NCBI GenBank assembly: GCA_030562195.1
Contig: JAUJPP010000005.1
Location: 33,219,106 to 33,283,105 of the forward strand
Length of the DNA stretch: 64,000 bases
From: Nipponacmea schrenckii
Taxonomy: Eukaryota; Mollusca; Gastropoda; Lottiidae
Direction of reading: 5' to 3'
Below, in pieces: positions 21,642-32,786 of the stretch. The translations under genes and the position numbers were made by a program. Numbering within the stretch: the stretch's first letter is position 1; each line of letters starts with the position of its first letter. The notes under the pieces were generated by a model that did no database searches, was not told the origin of the DNA, and worked only from the letters and a program-made list of their open reading frames with translations.

Positions 21642-22136
21642 TAAAAGTTGGCAAATCTATTTTTGGTACCTGTGGCAAATTTGTTGAGGAATGTCTTTGA
21701 TTTCCTGTTTGATGTTGATAGGCCTACATTGTGGTGCGGAGAAGTATTTCCTTCTTCAGTAACAGTAGACCTCTCTATGTATTCAGTCATTATTGACAAA
21801 AAGTGAACAATTTTCATTTCTTATTCAGAATGTTGTTTACAATCTTCATCCATACCTTCTTCACTTTCCATTAATTACACAAAACTCTGTATTTCATTCA
21901 ATTCTAATAGTTTATTTTCCACAGTCGTTTTAGAAAAACCTCCCTCTAATTAAGTTTATTTCATTCTTCATTTCATTTTCAGCCATTTTTATCATATCTG
22001 TCAATGACCTTCTCTCAAATCTTCGCTTTCTTTTCAAAGCATCCATTTTTCTTCATTTTTTTACTTCACAAAACATTCTACTTTCACTTTCAAAACTTCA
22101 ACCTTTTTATGTTATTTATCCGTCTCGTCGGACAAA

Positions 22137-22359
22137 TGTTCTTAATGGTTCTAAATAATTGAGGACTGATAACCCTTAATGGTTAACAGTAAACTTCAGT
22201 TAGGGACTTTATATAATAAGAAAAAACTTTGTTTACTATTCAGTAATGACAGCAATTCCCTTCAGCAAGTGTACAACAAGTAAGGGAAATAACTCAAAAT
22301 AATTTGTTTTCAGACCACAACTTGTGTGCTATATCTAATAGAGTCTTCACTTGCGAACA
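22137..22359 (-). repeat. BEL/Pao LTR (5' LTR in element sense)
   Basis: 223 bp, TGTTC...GAACA, partner of 16718-16940. Relative to the other LTR it lacks a ~12-nt block after 'gaggact' and has an extra ~17-nt 'ttagggactttatataa' block. Confidence 0.85.
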
Positions 22360-22363
22360 AAAC

Positions 22364-22860
22364 GTGCTACAAAATACTAAAACCATGATTGACAGGGGTA
22401 AGACAGATGAGTGAGGTTGGGTGGCCTTCGTGATGCTTGTTAATATTAATAACAATAGCCATTGCACGTTAAATATTGCAGTGTTTTGGTAAATAAGCCA
22501 GTCGTGTTAGTATCATCAAACTTAGATATGTATGCCTGCAATAACATAAATTGTTCTACAATAGTGATAACAAAAACGCTATTGACAGAAACTTTTACTG
22601 TAGCTTACTTTCTAGTTGAATAGCCCAGTGTGCAAAAGCCCTATTGTTGAGAAATTCCTATAGTCTACTCCTCAGTCTGACACCTAATGTTCCTACTCCT
22701 AAATCTAATCACTGGATGGCATGTGTTAAACCTTTGTTTCAAACTCTATTATCTCAAACTTAAATGCCCCTTCTATACCTGTACTACATCTGTCTATATT
22801 AGTTGTCTATCCCTATTCAAGAATGTACATCTTACAACTAATGCAGACCACTAATATTCA
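22364..22860. other. No recognisable feature
   Basis: Sequence between the BEL/Pao element and the next LINE fragment. No motif recognised on either strand. Confidence 0.4.
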
Positions 22861-24640
22861 ATACAGCAATGTTACAATGGATGGGAAGATTAAGATTTTT
22901 TACCCAGCATAGAGCCAATTTTACCTCAGACAGATTTTAGGTCATTTAATGAGTTGCAGAACTCCTGCCAGTGCTTTGTTCGTGATTCACGTAACATAGC
23001 AGCTGTAGTAGACTTGACCCTCGAATAATCTGCCCTGGTATTACGGTTCGGCTTCCTCTGGTGTCGACGTAGAGCTTTCTTTCTTGCGCCTACGACGGCC
23101 TGGAGGTCGTCGGACTACCACTACATAGGTGACTTACGTACAATGTCATTCTGAGTGGGAATGGCGTCCATAGCATTATTAGTGATAACCTGTGTTAACT
23201 TCCCAGAGAAGCAATTGACGTCCTCGTCCCTGGCGGCTGGATCAAGCCTAGAACGTGTCACATGATGCCTGTAAAAGTCCCAGTTTGCTTTATCCAGTCT
23301 CCATCTGTCTTGACATTTGCCTTCAATCTCACGATATTGCAAGATAGCGTAGTTTCTATAATAACGTGATCACTTCCTAGGGTCTCAATGGCTGATTCCC
23401 ATTTACAGTCCTTAGCTACACGACTGCTAACTAAAGTGAGATCGAGATGCGAACCGATTAGAGCTTGGGTACCAATATAAATAATACTACCATCATATAA
23501 AGAAACCTACCATCTGTCTACCATTTTAGTGTCAGTTGTTGGCGATCCCCACAATTTTTCGGGTCGGGGTTTCTGATCGGCGATATTCACTGAGCCTGTA
23601 AGATCAGGTCGATAAATGTTAAGGATAGAAAAAACCTTTGACCTTTGGTAAAGGATACCACCCATGCCTCCAGATGAGGGATAGTTTTCAGATGACCTCC
23701 ATAGTAATGTTATATCATTTTTGACGAAGATGGCCATAACTCCACAACTTCGATGAGAGCATTAGGTCTGTTCCGTCTGATGATGGGAGCCACTGATGAT
23801 GGAATCTCTATTCTGTGAACCAATCTTTGACTCTTGTTGAAAGACGGCATCACACTGCTTCTTTTATAGTATTTTATCCAGTTCAGGCTTGCGTGAGCAA
23901 GCAGTTAAACCATTACCTTTATAAACCTTAAAATGAATAAAAAAGATAAGTGAGTAATGAGAAATAATATTGTAACCAGGGTTTTGGCTTCGTAAAAACC
24001 TCTATGTCCATCTCCGTCTAAAGTGGGTAGTGGTTGAGCTAGCGAAGTGCTGCTAGAACTCTCAATGGCAGGTCTTGACCTGGGATGTTTTATGGTTCCC
24101 CTTGACTAACGAAGTTGGTCACTCCTCGTCGGTTTTCAGAGAATCTTCCTTTTTTCAGAGCTATCCTTAGTTGGTGCTAGATTAGGTACATGTTCTAATC
24201 TAAGCATACTGACTTAACGCCGCTATTACAACCTTGGCGTTGACTTTTCCAGTGTGTTTGCTGGATTTAATTGCCACCGAAACTAGCCTGCAACAGAAAT
24301 TAATAAATCTAACAGTGTCTCTGAATTTCTGGATGAAATTCGGAATTTGGGCCGAGGCGGGCTTGGGATATTCGACCACTTGCTTGGAACAGTGGGCCCA
24401 TGTTGGTCGAGACATGCAGGCGCGCCTCCTGGGACAATGTCTTCTAATTATGTTGTATGTGTATCTCAGCACAGGGACAGGAAAGACGAACACTGTGCGA
24501 AATAGCTAAAGTGGTTATCACTCCGACAATTCACGCATCTGACCTCTTTGATTTGCAGAGGTTGGTGCTGTGCCCCTCACCACACTTTTCGCAGCAAACC
24601 TTGCTGTTTTAGATTAAAGAAAATTAAAAAGGAAAAACGA
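22861..24640 (-). mobile_element. LINE with ORF1 zinc knuckle and ORF2 endonuclease, truncated
   Basis: Minus sense. ORF1 part near 24600-24200 has CCEKCGEGHSTNLCK and a following CVNC: Gag-like CCHC knuckles of jockey/CR1-type LINEs. ORF2 part near 23880-22900 has FQQESKIGS, VMAIFVKNDITLLW, VFSILNIYRPDL and, at about 23375, LGSDHVIIETT: the apurinic/apyrimidinic endonuclease fold with its SDH catalytic motif. Frames are repeatedly interrupted, and RT is absent (the left end stops within the linker after the endonuclease). Confidence 0.7.
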
Positions 24641-24817
24641 CAAAGTTCGGATAAGACAGCTTAAATTACTGCGCCAATTAATTATCGGACGCCCAAAAGG
24701 TAAGGTAACAGAAAAGTAATAAGGAACGAACTCACAGTAATAAGGTTTCAGGAGTTAATTGAGTAAAACTTGAATGATACTTGACAGTAATTCGCTAAAC
24801 CAGAGCTGCTAATTAGG
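24641..24817. other. Short spacer without recognised features
   Basis: Lies between the LINE fragment and the 409-bp tandem array. Nothing recognised. Confidence 0.3.
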
Positions 24818-26045
24818 TCGGGGTGGGGGGTCGGCCACCAGCCTATACGGTCCTATAGTGGCTTGTTGCAACATTCTACGGTGCAGACCAAAACTTAGAA
24901 CTGCCACGGGAAAACTACTGCAGATGTGAAATTCGGAATGTAGGTAGCCAACTATCTGAAGTTAATCTCTGCAAAATTTCAGGTCCATACCTTGAAAACT
25001 CTGGCAGTTACAGCGCTTTCGGTGTCAAGCTTTTTCCCAAACCAAAATATCAGCGATTTTCAACTTGAAAATTTGGGTAAAACTTCAAAGTCGTTTTTCT
25101 TGAAAGTTTGAAAAAAAAATCGAAAATGGGTTTCTGACTGATAAAGACATAGAAATGGATAAGCTTTCATTTCATGCCAATATTTTATCGATAGGATCAA
25201 AACTCGCCGAGTTATGGTTATTTTGTTCGGGGTGGGGGGTCGTCCACCAGGCTGTACGGTCCTATAGTGGCTTGTTGCACATTCTACGGTGTAGACCAAA
25301 ACGTAGAACTGCTACCACAGGAAAACTACTGCAGATGTAAAATTGAAATTCGGAATGCAGGTAGCCAACTATCTGAAGTTAATCTCTGCACAATTTCACG
25401 TCCACACTTTGAAAACCATGGCAGTTACAACGCTGTCGGTGTCAAGCTTTTTTCCAAACCAAAATATCAGCGATTTTCAACTTGAAAATTTTGGTATAAC
25501 TTCAAAGTCGTTTTTCTAGAAAGTTTGAAAAAAAAAATGGGTTTCTGACTGAAAAAGACGAAATGCATAAGCTTTCATTTCATGCAAATATTTTATCGAT
25601 AGGATCAAAACTCGCCGAGTTATCGTCATTTTTGTTCGGGGTGGGGGATCGGCCACCAGCCTATACGGTCCTATAGTGTCTTGTTGCACATTCTACGGTG
25701 CAGAACAAAACTTAGAACTGCTGCTATGGGAAAACTACTGCAGATGTAAAGTTGAAATTCGGAATGCAGGTAGCCAACTATCTGAAGTTAATCTCTGCAA
25801 AAAATCTCTGGCAGTAACAGCGCTTTCGGTGTCAAGCTTTTTCTCAAATAAAAAAATTTGCGATTTTCAACTTGAAAATTTGGGTAAAACTTTAATGTCG
25901 TTTTTCTCGAAAGTTTGAAATAAAAAAAATGGGTTTCTGACTGAAAAAGAAAATGGAAATGGATAAGCTTTCATTAGATGCAAATATTTTATCGAAATGG
26001 TTCATAACTCGCCGAGTTATGGTAATTTTGTTCGGGGTGGGGGTC
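24818..26045 (+). repeat. 409-bp tandem repeat, three units
   Basis: Unit starts are marked by TCGGGGTGGGGG at 24818, 25227, 25636 and a terminal partial at 26032 (periods 409, 409, 396). Each unit contains 'cggtcctatagtg', 'gaaaactactgcagatg', 'agccaactatctgaag' and 'aactcgccgagttat'. Open frames repeating 'CTFYG...' follow the period and are not evidence of a gene. Confidence 0.9.
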
Positions 26046-26565
26046 ACGTGCCCACGTGCATGCATAGCAATATTTCATACCAAACCCTTTTGTTCTCATG
26101 AGTGGTAGCGAATCTACTACGAAACAGACTATTGAGAAAACTTAATGTTTAAGTGAAATTGTTCATTATCTAATCATCTATAAAGCTCCGTGGATGTGCA
26201 CGTAGAGCACTCTTGAATAATATCCTGGATTTATTTCATATTTCATATAATTATAAATATATAATATATATATATATATATATATTTGGAATAGTGTCTG
26301 ATTAAATTGGAAAATAGGGTTTCTATTACACAACAGATAAATATTTAAGGACATTTAATTGAATGTATTCAAGGTTTATAACAATCCTTTTCTTCTTAAT
26401 TTAATTGTATTTGGTGCATACGGGTCATCATCTCAACTGTCATATTTCTGACCATATGTTTTTTTGAGAGAAAAAGAGAGACCGTAACAACATGGTTCAT
26501 TGTCATTTAGACATTTTTTAAAAACATCTCGTTACGACACAGTACTATAGGCACACTTTCCTTAA
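26046..26565. other. AT-rich stretch with (AT)n at 26255-26286
   Basis: A TA dinucleotide run and otherwise featureless sequence. The motif 'taggcacac' at 26549 links it to the micro-repeat cluster that resumes after the MITE. Confidence 0.4.
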
Positions 26566-27045
26566 AGGGGCCCAGGCTTGATTTTGAGGGGTCGTTTTGG
26601 GCCTTTGTTACATTAAACCAGTTCTCAGAAATACTCAAGCTCTAAGAAAATCGCAAAATACCTTGAAATATACTTCAAACAAAAAAATTCCATTTTTCAT
26701 TTTTTTTTTCGTGCTGTACGCGGCTGGTCCCCAGTCAGTCTGAAAATTGTGTGTCCTGTTGACAAAGTCTACAATTGAAAATGCGTTGTAGTCTATTTAT
26801 ATAGATGACCGCTATTGCATGACGGGAAGGATAACTCTTTGATTATCAAGACGAATCGCTTTCCAATATGGCGGGACGTTCGTAATATCTTAAGACATTG
26901 TGATTTTTCAAACACGGATAATTATGGACCAGTTGAACATCAAAGGTAAGCTCTGTAGACTATTTCTGATTAGCTAAGCAAAAGATTTCATGTGTTTGAG
27001 GCTGTCGGATGATTGTCCGAAACAAATCAAGCCTGGGCCCCTTTT
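26566..27045 (-). mobile_element. TTAA MITE, family 2 copy B
   Basis: Inverted relative to copy A (10074-10544). Flanked by TTAA (26562-26565, 27046-27049). TIRs AGGGGCCCAGGCTTGATTT and AAATCAAGCCTGGGCCCCTT are nearly perfect, better preserved than in copy A. It splits a micro-repeat cluster. 480 bp, no transposase. Confidence 0.85.
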
Positions 27046-27049
27046 TTAA

Positions 27050-27560
27050 GCACACTGCCAGATAGACACATGTCATATACGCACAGAGTATGAAATGAAA
27101 GTGTTAGGTATAAAGTTGCACTAAATCCACCCAAATGAACCCGGGTAGAGGGCAAATATAATTTTAGATACGAAGGTTGGGGAGGAGAGAGAAATGACTT
27201 CGCTTACAATTGTCCGGGAATAAAGGTTATAACATTGTACTTATGACAAAATTACGAAAGCATAAGGTACAGGAGGAAAAAGTTATATTTGAATAAACAA
27301 ATGTGTTTTAATAATTAAATGTTCATTGTCCTTCAAAATGATTAGGTGACAGAGTGACTTTAAAGTCTGTATATAGCAAAAGTGACTTGTGCCACAAGGC
27401 CAGCTGTGCCTTAATGAAGGTGTGACTAAATGAGTTTATGCCTAATTATAGCCTAAATGAATGTGTTGCATAATGAAGGTGTTCCTAAATCACTGTGCCT
27501 ATAAATGATAGTGTGCCAAATTTTAGAGTGACCAAAAATATTGTGACTACATGTATTTGA
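27050..27560. repeat. 'tgtgcctaaatga' micro-repeat cluster
   Basis: Phrases such as TGTGCCTTAATGAAGGTGTG, GCCTAAATGAATGTG and CTAAATCACTGTGCC recur here, the same vocabulary as at 2990-3640. The ~200 bp in the middle is less repetitive. Confidence 0.5.
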
Positions 27561-27809
27561 AAATTATTTCAAAGTCAAAAAACTGTTATCATTCATATAC
27601 CTTTATTTCATAATTAATCGAATTTTGGGAGATAACTCAAAAGAATTAAGACAAAAATTATTATTTATTAAAATAATTTGATTGTGATAGAGAATCTTAT
27701 ATTATTTACCAGCTTCAAAGGTTAAAAAACCAATGAAATTTACAAATATGGCCTTATGAGACAATTACATATTTAGGCTACCCGGTACATGTAATTATTT
27801 TATTTCATT

Positions 27810-27895
27810 TTTTGGGGGGGCAAAAGATATTTTTGCCCCCCAACAAAAATTTTTGGGGGGGCATTTGCCCCCCCCCCCCTGCCCCCCCTGTTCCC
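27810..27895. repeat. G/C homopolymer palindrome
   Basis: Successive GGGGGGG and CCCCCC tracts separated by 'caaaa' and 'ttttt' words form overlapping inverted repeats (GGGGGGGCAAAA / TTTTTGCCCCCC). Assembly errors are likely in such tracts. Confidence 0.7.
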
Positions 27896-27984
27896 GCGCC
27901 TATGACCTTCCATAACTTTTTCCAGAAATCTCGTTGAAAGCTTTCCTGTATGTCACATGAAAGCCTGGCCAATACTTGGTTTCT

Positions 27985-28890
27985 GTACAAATTTTCAAAA
28001 TAGCATGACCATGAAGATTTTGTACTAAACAAAATGAAAGTAAACCACTACATTTTATTAACATCCGCTTGACTGTCACTATGCACAAAACCACTATTGT
28101 TTGAAATAACCTTCCGCCAATTAAATTTCTCATTATGTCAGAAATTCTGAAAGAAAATACAATTTCAGAAATCAAATTTCAAAAATTTGTCAAAAATGGG
28201 CATGCAAAAACCCTCAAAGGAAGGGAGAAAGTGGATTTCTAAAAATAGAACGGACTAAGTTCGACAATCATTAGCATAAAATGTTTTGTGGTCTGAGTCC
28301 GTATATAACTAAAGCTAAGCAACTCATACACCGTTTATTGATAAATTGACAACTTACACGGACTCTGTCCGCCAATTCATTTGCCATCTGTTTCAATGTT
28401 AAATCACGAAATTCAATCTTCAATATAGCATGACCATGAGAATTTTGAACTAAACAAAATGAAAGTAAACCACTACATTTTATCAACATCCGCTTGACTG
28501 TCACTGCACACAAAACCACTATTTTTAGAAATAACCTTCCGCCAATTAAATTTCTCATTATGTCAGAAATTCTGAAAGAAAATGCAATTTCAGACATCAA
28601 ATTTCAAATCAAGACCAAAAATTAGTCAAAAATGGGCATGCAAAAACCCCCAAAGGAAGGGAGAAAGAGGATTTCTAAAAATAGAACGAACTAAATAACC
28701 TTCCGCCAATTAAATTTCTCATTATGTCAGAAATTCTGAAAGAAAATGCAATTTCAGACATCAAATTTCAAATCTAGACCAAAAATTAGTCAAAAATGGG
28801 CATGCAAAAACCCCCAAAGGAAGTTAGAAAGAGGATTTCTAAAAATAGAACGAACTAAATTCGTATATACAATCATTAGCATAAAATGTT
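27985..28890. repeat. Segmental tandem duplication, three partial copies
   Basis: A ~250-bp segment recurs at about 28000-28260, 28425-28690 and 28694-28890. Markers are ATAACCTTCCGCCAATTAAA, 'catttatgtcagaaattctg' type phrases, and 'gggcatgcaaaaacc'. The third copy lacks the left part. Minus-strand open frames that look alike (28175-27900 and 28600-28271) simply mirror the duplication and have no recognised domain. Confidence 0.8.
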
Positions 28891-29552
28891 TTACTGGACT
28901 GAGTCCACACATTCAAGGGCTCGTGTGTTATTTATTTCATTTACAGTACCTTGATAGGCTAATATTAAGTGTATTTATATGTTGAAATAGTAAAAATAGG
29001 CCTTCATGTTTTCAAGTTTGAAATTTTTTAATTAGAATATAAATCAATTACAGTTGGTGTGTTTCTGTATTATTTGGTTAAGGAGATTGTGTTATGAAGG
29101 TGAAATTGAAATAGTTGACCTCACACAGATTATGTCTGACCCCCCGCAGTCAGGGGTGTAATATCCACCATACAAGGTAATATTAAAGGTAAACATAGAG
29201 CGATATTGTTAATAAATAACTTAGTTTGTCGCTGACTTTGATCTTTACAAAATGATAATACATATATTATGTAGGGTTAGTTTCTGGCTTCGGTCTTTTC
29301 CCGAATTTCAAGTTTGTTTTCTTTCAAAGTATCCATTGACACCTGTTCGACCATTGATTCATATTTAGACATAGCATTTTACATACATATATATAATAAA
29401 TATGTGTGTTTATATTGTTAAAAAAAATAGTTACTTATGTTGGAAGAGCGTTTACCAATTATATCTTTCTTATTATTATTCCAACGTTTTTTGTCTAAAA
29501 TGACTATAATATTCATAGTTCGAGACAATCTCTTTTCCTTTTGATATAAACG
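28891..29552. other. No recognisable feature
   Basis: AT-rich sequence on both strands without gene evidence. Confidence 0.4.
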
Positions 29553-30556
29553 TTTTTATACGCCCACATGAAAATGTGGACGTATTTGCCACCACCCCTG
29601 TCCGTCCGTCGGTCCATCCGTCCGTCCGTCAACAATTACTTGTGTACGCGATACAGGCCAGAGTTTTTATCCGATTTGAATGAAACTTGATGTGGGTTTA
29701 TGAGTTATTGCACTTGATTAAATGAAAAAACGTTAAAATTTACTTGTGTACGCAATAGAAGCTGTAGTTTTCATCCGATTTGAATGAAACTTGGTATGTG
29801 TATTCATCTTGATAATATCTCGGACAAGTTCGAAAATGGCACGATTCCAGATGTCGGTTTATGAGTAATGGCCCTTGATTTAATGAAAACACATTAATGT
29901 ACACAATAGAAGCTATAGTTTTCATCCGATTTGAATGAAACTTGGTATGTGTATTCATCTTGATAATATCTCGGACAAGTTCGAAAATGGCACGATTCCA
30001 GATGTCGGTTTATGAGTAATGGCCCTTGATTAAATGAAAAACGTTAAAATGTACTTGTGTATGCAATAGAAGCTATAGTTTTCATCCGATATGAATGAAA
30101 CTTGGTATGTGTATTCATCTTGATAATATCTCAGACAAGTTCGAAAATAGCACGATTCCAGATGTCGGTTTATGAGTTATGGCCCTTGATTAAATGAAAA
30201 ACGTTAAAATGTACTTGTGTATGCAATAGAAGCTATAGTTTTCATACGATATGAATGAAACTTGGTATGTGTATTCATCTTGATAATATCTCGCCAGATG
30301 TCTGTTTATGAGTTATGGCCCTTGATTAAATGAATAAACGTTAAAATTTACTTGTGTACGCAATAGAAGCTGTAGTTTTTATCCGATTTGAATGAAACTT
30401 GGTATGTATATTCATCTTTAAAACATCTCGGACAAGTTAAAAAATGGTGCGATTCCAGATGTCGGTTTATGAGTTATTGCCCTTGATTAAATGAAAAAAC
30501 ATGGAATATTCTGTTTGCTGAAGTGGGCGTATGTTAACTTGCCTGGCAAGCTATCT
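29553..30556 (-). mobile_element. Pearl/HINE-like element copy 1
   Basis: Reads (plus strand) from TATACGCCCACATGAAAATG, a sub-terminal hairpin with TGTGGACGTAT, through a CCGT-type tetranucleotide run (29598-29630), five ~190-bp core repeats (markers: GATTTGAATGAAACTTGGTA, TCGGACAAGTTCGAAAATGG), to GTGGGCGTAT and the terminal hairpin TTGCCTGGCAA with 'gctatct' (30556). The layout matches molluscan pearl elements and HINEs; no coding capacity. It faces copy 2 in inverted orientation with a 175-bp gap. Confidence 0.75.
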
Positions 30557-30731
30557 TTTCTACAGGTTTTACATTTGAGGGATAAGAAAAATTATCTTCA
30601 AGTTAAAGGTCAGCGAAACCTTGTTTAATTGTATATTAATTTGGTTGATTCAAAATTTATACGAACTGAACTCAAGACAATCTACGGTGGTTCACATACG
30701 ACATCATTCAGTTTTTGTTATGAATTAAAAA

Positions 30732-31848
30732 AGATAGCTTGCCAGGCAAGGTAACATACGCCCACTGGCAGCATTGAATTTGAAAAATAAATAGAGCAAT
30801 AACTCAAAAAACATTCACTGAATTAATATTGAAGTTAAGGGCAAAAACTCAAAAACTGTTCTTGGAAAATTGTCAAATTAGAACTTGACCACCATCTTAT
30901 CTATTTCAATACTCATACCAAGTTTCATCAAATCTATTAAAAAATTGTACCTTATTTTGCACCCACAAATATTTTTGACGCAATTTTACTAAGTCAAGGG
31001 CAATAACCCAAAAACCATTTGTTAAAAAAAAGTCAGAAATTCAAACTTGACTAATGTCTAATCAATTATGATGTTTACACCAAGTTCCATCAAAATCCTT
31101 TGAAAATTAAAGCTTCTTATTGCAACCACAATAGAATTTTGGCGCAATTTTACTAAGTCAAGGGCAATAACGTAAAACAATTCATTGAAAAACTGTCAAA
31201 TTCAAACTTAACTGAGGCCTAATCAATTCCAATGCTCAAAACCAAGTTTCATCAACATCCTCTGAAAATTGGAGGATTTATTGCATCAAAACTAAAATTT
31301 TGACAAGATTTTTCTAAGTCAAGGGCAATAACTCAAAAACCGTTCATGCGATAATTTCCACTTGACCGAGATATCATCAATATATACATGTATACCAAGT
31401 TTCATTAAGATCGGATAAAAACTGTAGCTTCTATTGTGGATACAACCCAAATTTGACGCGTTTTTACTAAGTCAAGGGCAATAACTCAAAAACCGTTTAT
31501 GCAATAATTTCCATTTTCGAACTTGACCGAGATATCATCAATATATACATGTATACCAAGTTTCATTAATATCAGATAAAAACTGTAGCCTCAATTGTGG
31601 ATACAAACCAAATTTGACGCGTTTTTACTAAGTCAAGTGCAATAACTCAAAAACCGTTCATGCGATAATTTTTCATTTTCGAACTTGACCGAGATATCAT
31701 CAATATATACATGTATACAAAGTTTCATTAAGATCGGATAAAAACTGTAGCCTCTATCGTGGATACAACAAATGTGGACGGACCGACGGACGGACGGACG
31801 GACAGGGGCGACGGCAATATACGTCCACATTTCCATGTGGGCGTATAA
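30732..31848 (+). mobile_element. Pearl/HINE-like element copy 2
   Basis: Starts AGATAGCTTGCCAGGCAAGG (hairpin CTTGCC/GGCAAG) then ATACGCCCAC, carries about five ~190-bp cores (markers: AAGTCAAGGGCAATAACTC, TTGACCGAGATATCATC), an (ACGG)n run at 31777-31802, and ends with the hairpin ACGTCCACAT...ATGTGGGCGT and 'ataaaa'. Copy 3 at 39473 is its closest relative. Confidence 0.75.
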
Positions 31849-31959
31849 AAAACTTAATTTTGAATTGAAAATTTTATTTTTCATCTTGGTGAATATTAAA
31901 GTTTAAATTAATAACTACAGGAATTATCACCTGATTTTCACCTAGGTAAAAATATGTTT

Positions 31960-32168
31960 TACCCTTGTGGAAAATAAAGTGTATAAATGCAAACTTAAGG
32001 AATTATCACCTAATTTTTTTAATTCAAAATTAATTTCCACTTAGGTTTAATTTCGTCAAAATCCATCAAGAAACCAGCTCTCTATATCATGTCCACAACA
32101 CTTGTGGACAGACAGACAGACAGGGGCGACGACAATATATGCCCACATTAAAGTTGGGACGTATAAAA
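31960..32168 (+). mobile_element. Pearl/HINE-like 3' end fragment
   Basis: Only the terminal part is present: one core ('aaaatccatcaagaaacc'), an (ACAG)n run at 32111-32124, 'ggggcgacgacaatat' and the degenerate terminal hairpin TGCCCACATTAAAGTTGGGA with 'cgtataaaa'. It lies about 320 bp downstream of the Wnt2 stop codon, possibly inside the 3' UTR. Confidence 0.6.
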
Positions 32169-32490
32169 ACTAAATCATTATTTTATTTTATTTTTTTTTT
32201 GTGAGGGTTTAGAAATTTATTTCATACAATGCTACATTTAAGATTTTTGAAACGTAAAATGCAATGTTCCAAATATTTCAGAAAATTCTAGGAACTTTAA
32301 GGCACGTAACAGGAGAGATAATATCGATTGATTCTTCAACAGATATACCTTTTACATTTAATTTACAAACGGTATACATGTCGGATAATGACCTCGTTTG
32401 ATCAGAGTTAAGAAAACCCTCGAAAGAGAACGGTCATTATCCTAAACGTAAAACGTTATTATGATTCTTAAGGCCATTTGCGAAATAATA

Positions 32491-32786
32491 TCATGGTTTA
32501 TTTAACACTGTTTGAACTATTTGTGATGATGATGATAATGATGATGATGAAGAAGATAATGATGATGATGATGATGGTGATGATATAGGTCCTTTACAAG
32601 TTTGAACATCCATAGTTTTAGAACACTCTTTACATTTTACTAAACAGCACCAATGGAATTTACATTCACATTGTTCTTGTTTGACAATAGTTTTAGTGTC
32701 ATATCCCCTCCCACAACACATAATATCACAGCCGCCCGTCCCCAGGGACCCTTTTATACACACTCTTCCTTCTGTACCTAGTGATC
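32491..32786 (-). CDS. Wnt2: Wnt2 exon 5 (Cys-rich C-terminus, Ser tail)
   Basis: Residues 290-387. [31 protein letters not shown] and the last conserved cysteine in DVQTC (residue 353). The following 34 residues contain 17 serines in runs, coded by a TCA/TCT microsatellite (plus strand GATGAT). The stop TGA is at 32493-32491. Confidence 0.95.

Noticed and set aside
27900..28600. Two similar minus-strand proteins as a gene family
   Set aside because: They mirror a segmental DNA duplication and have no start/stop or splice logic in common with a gene.
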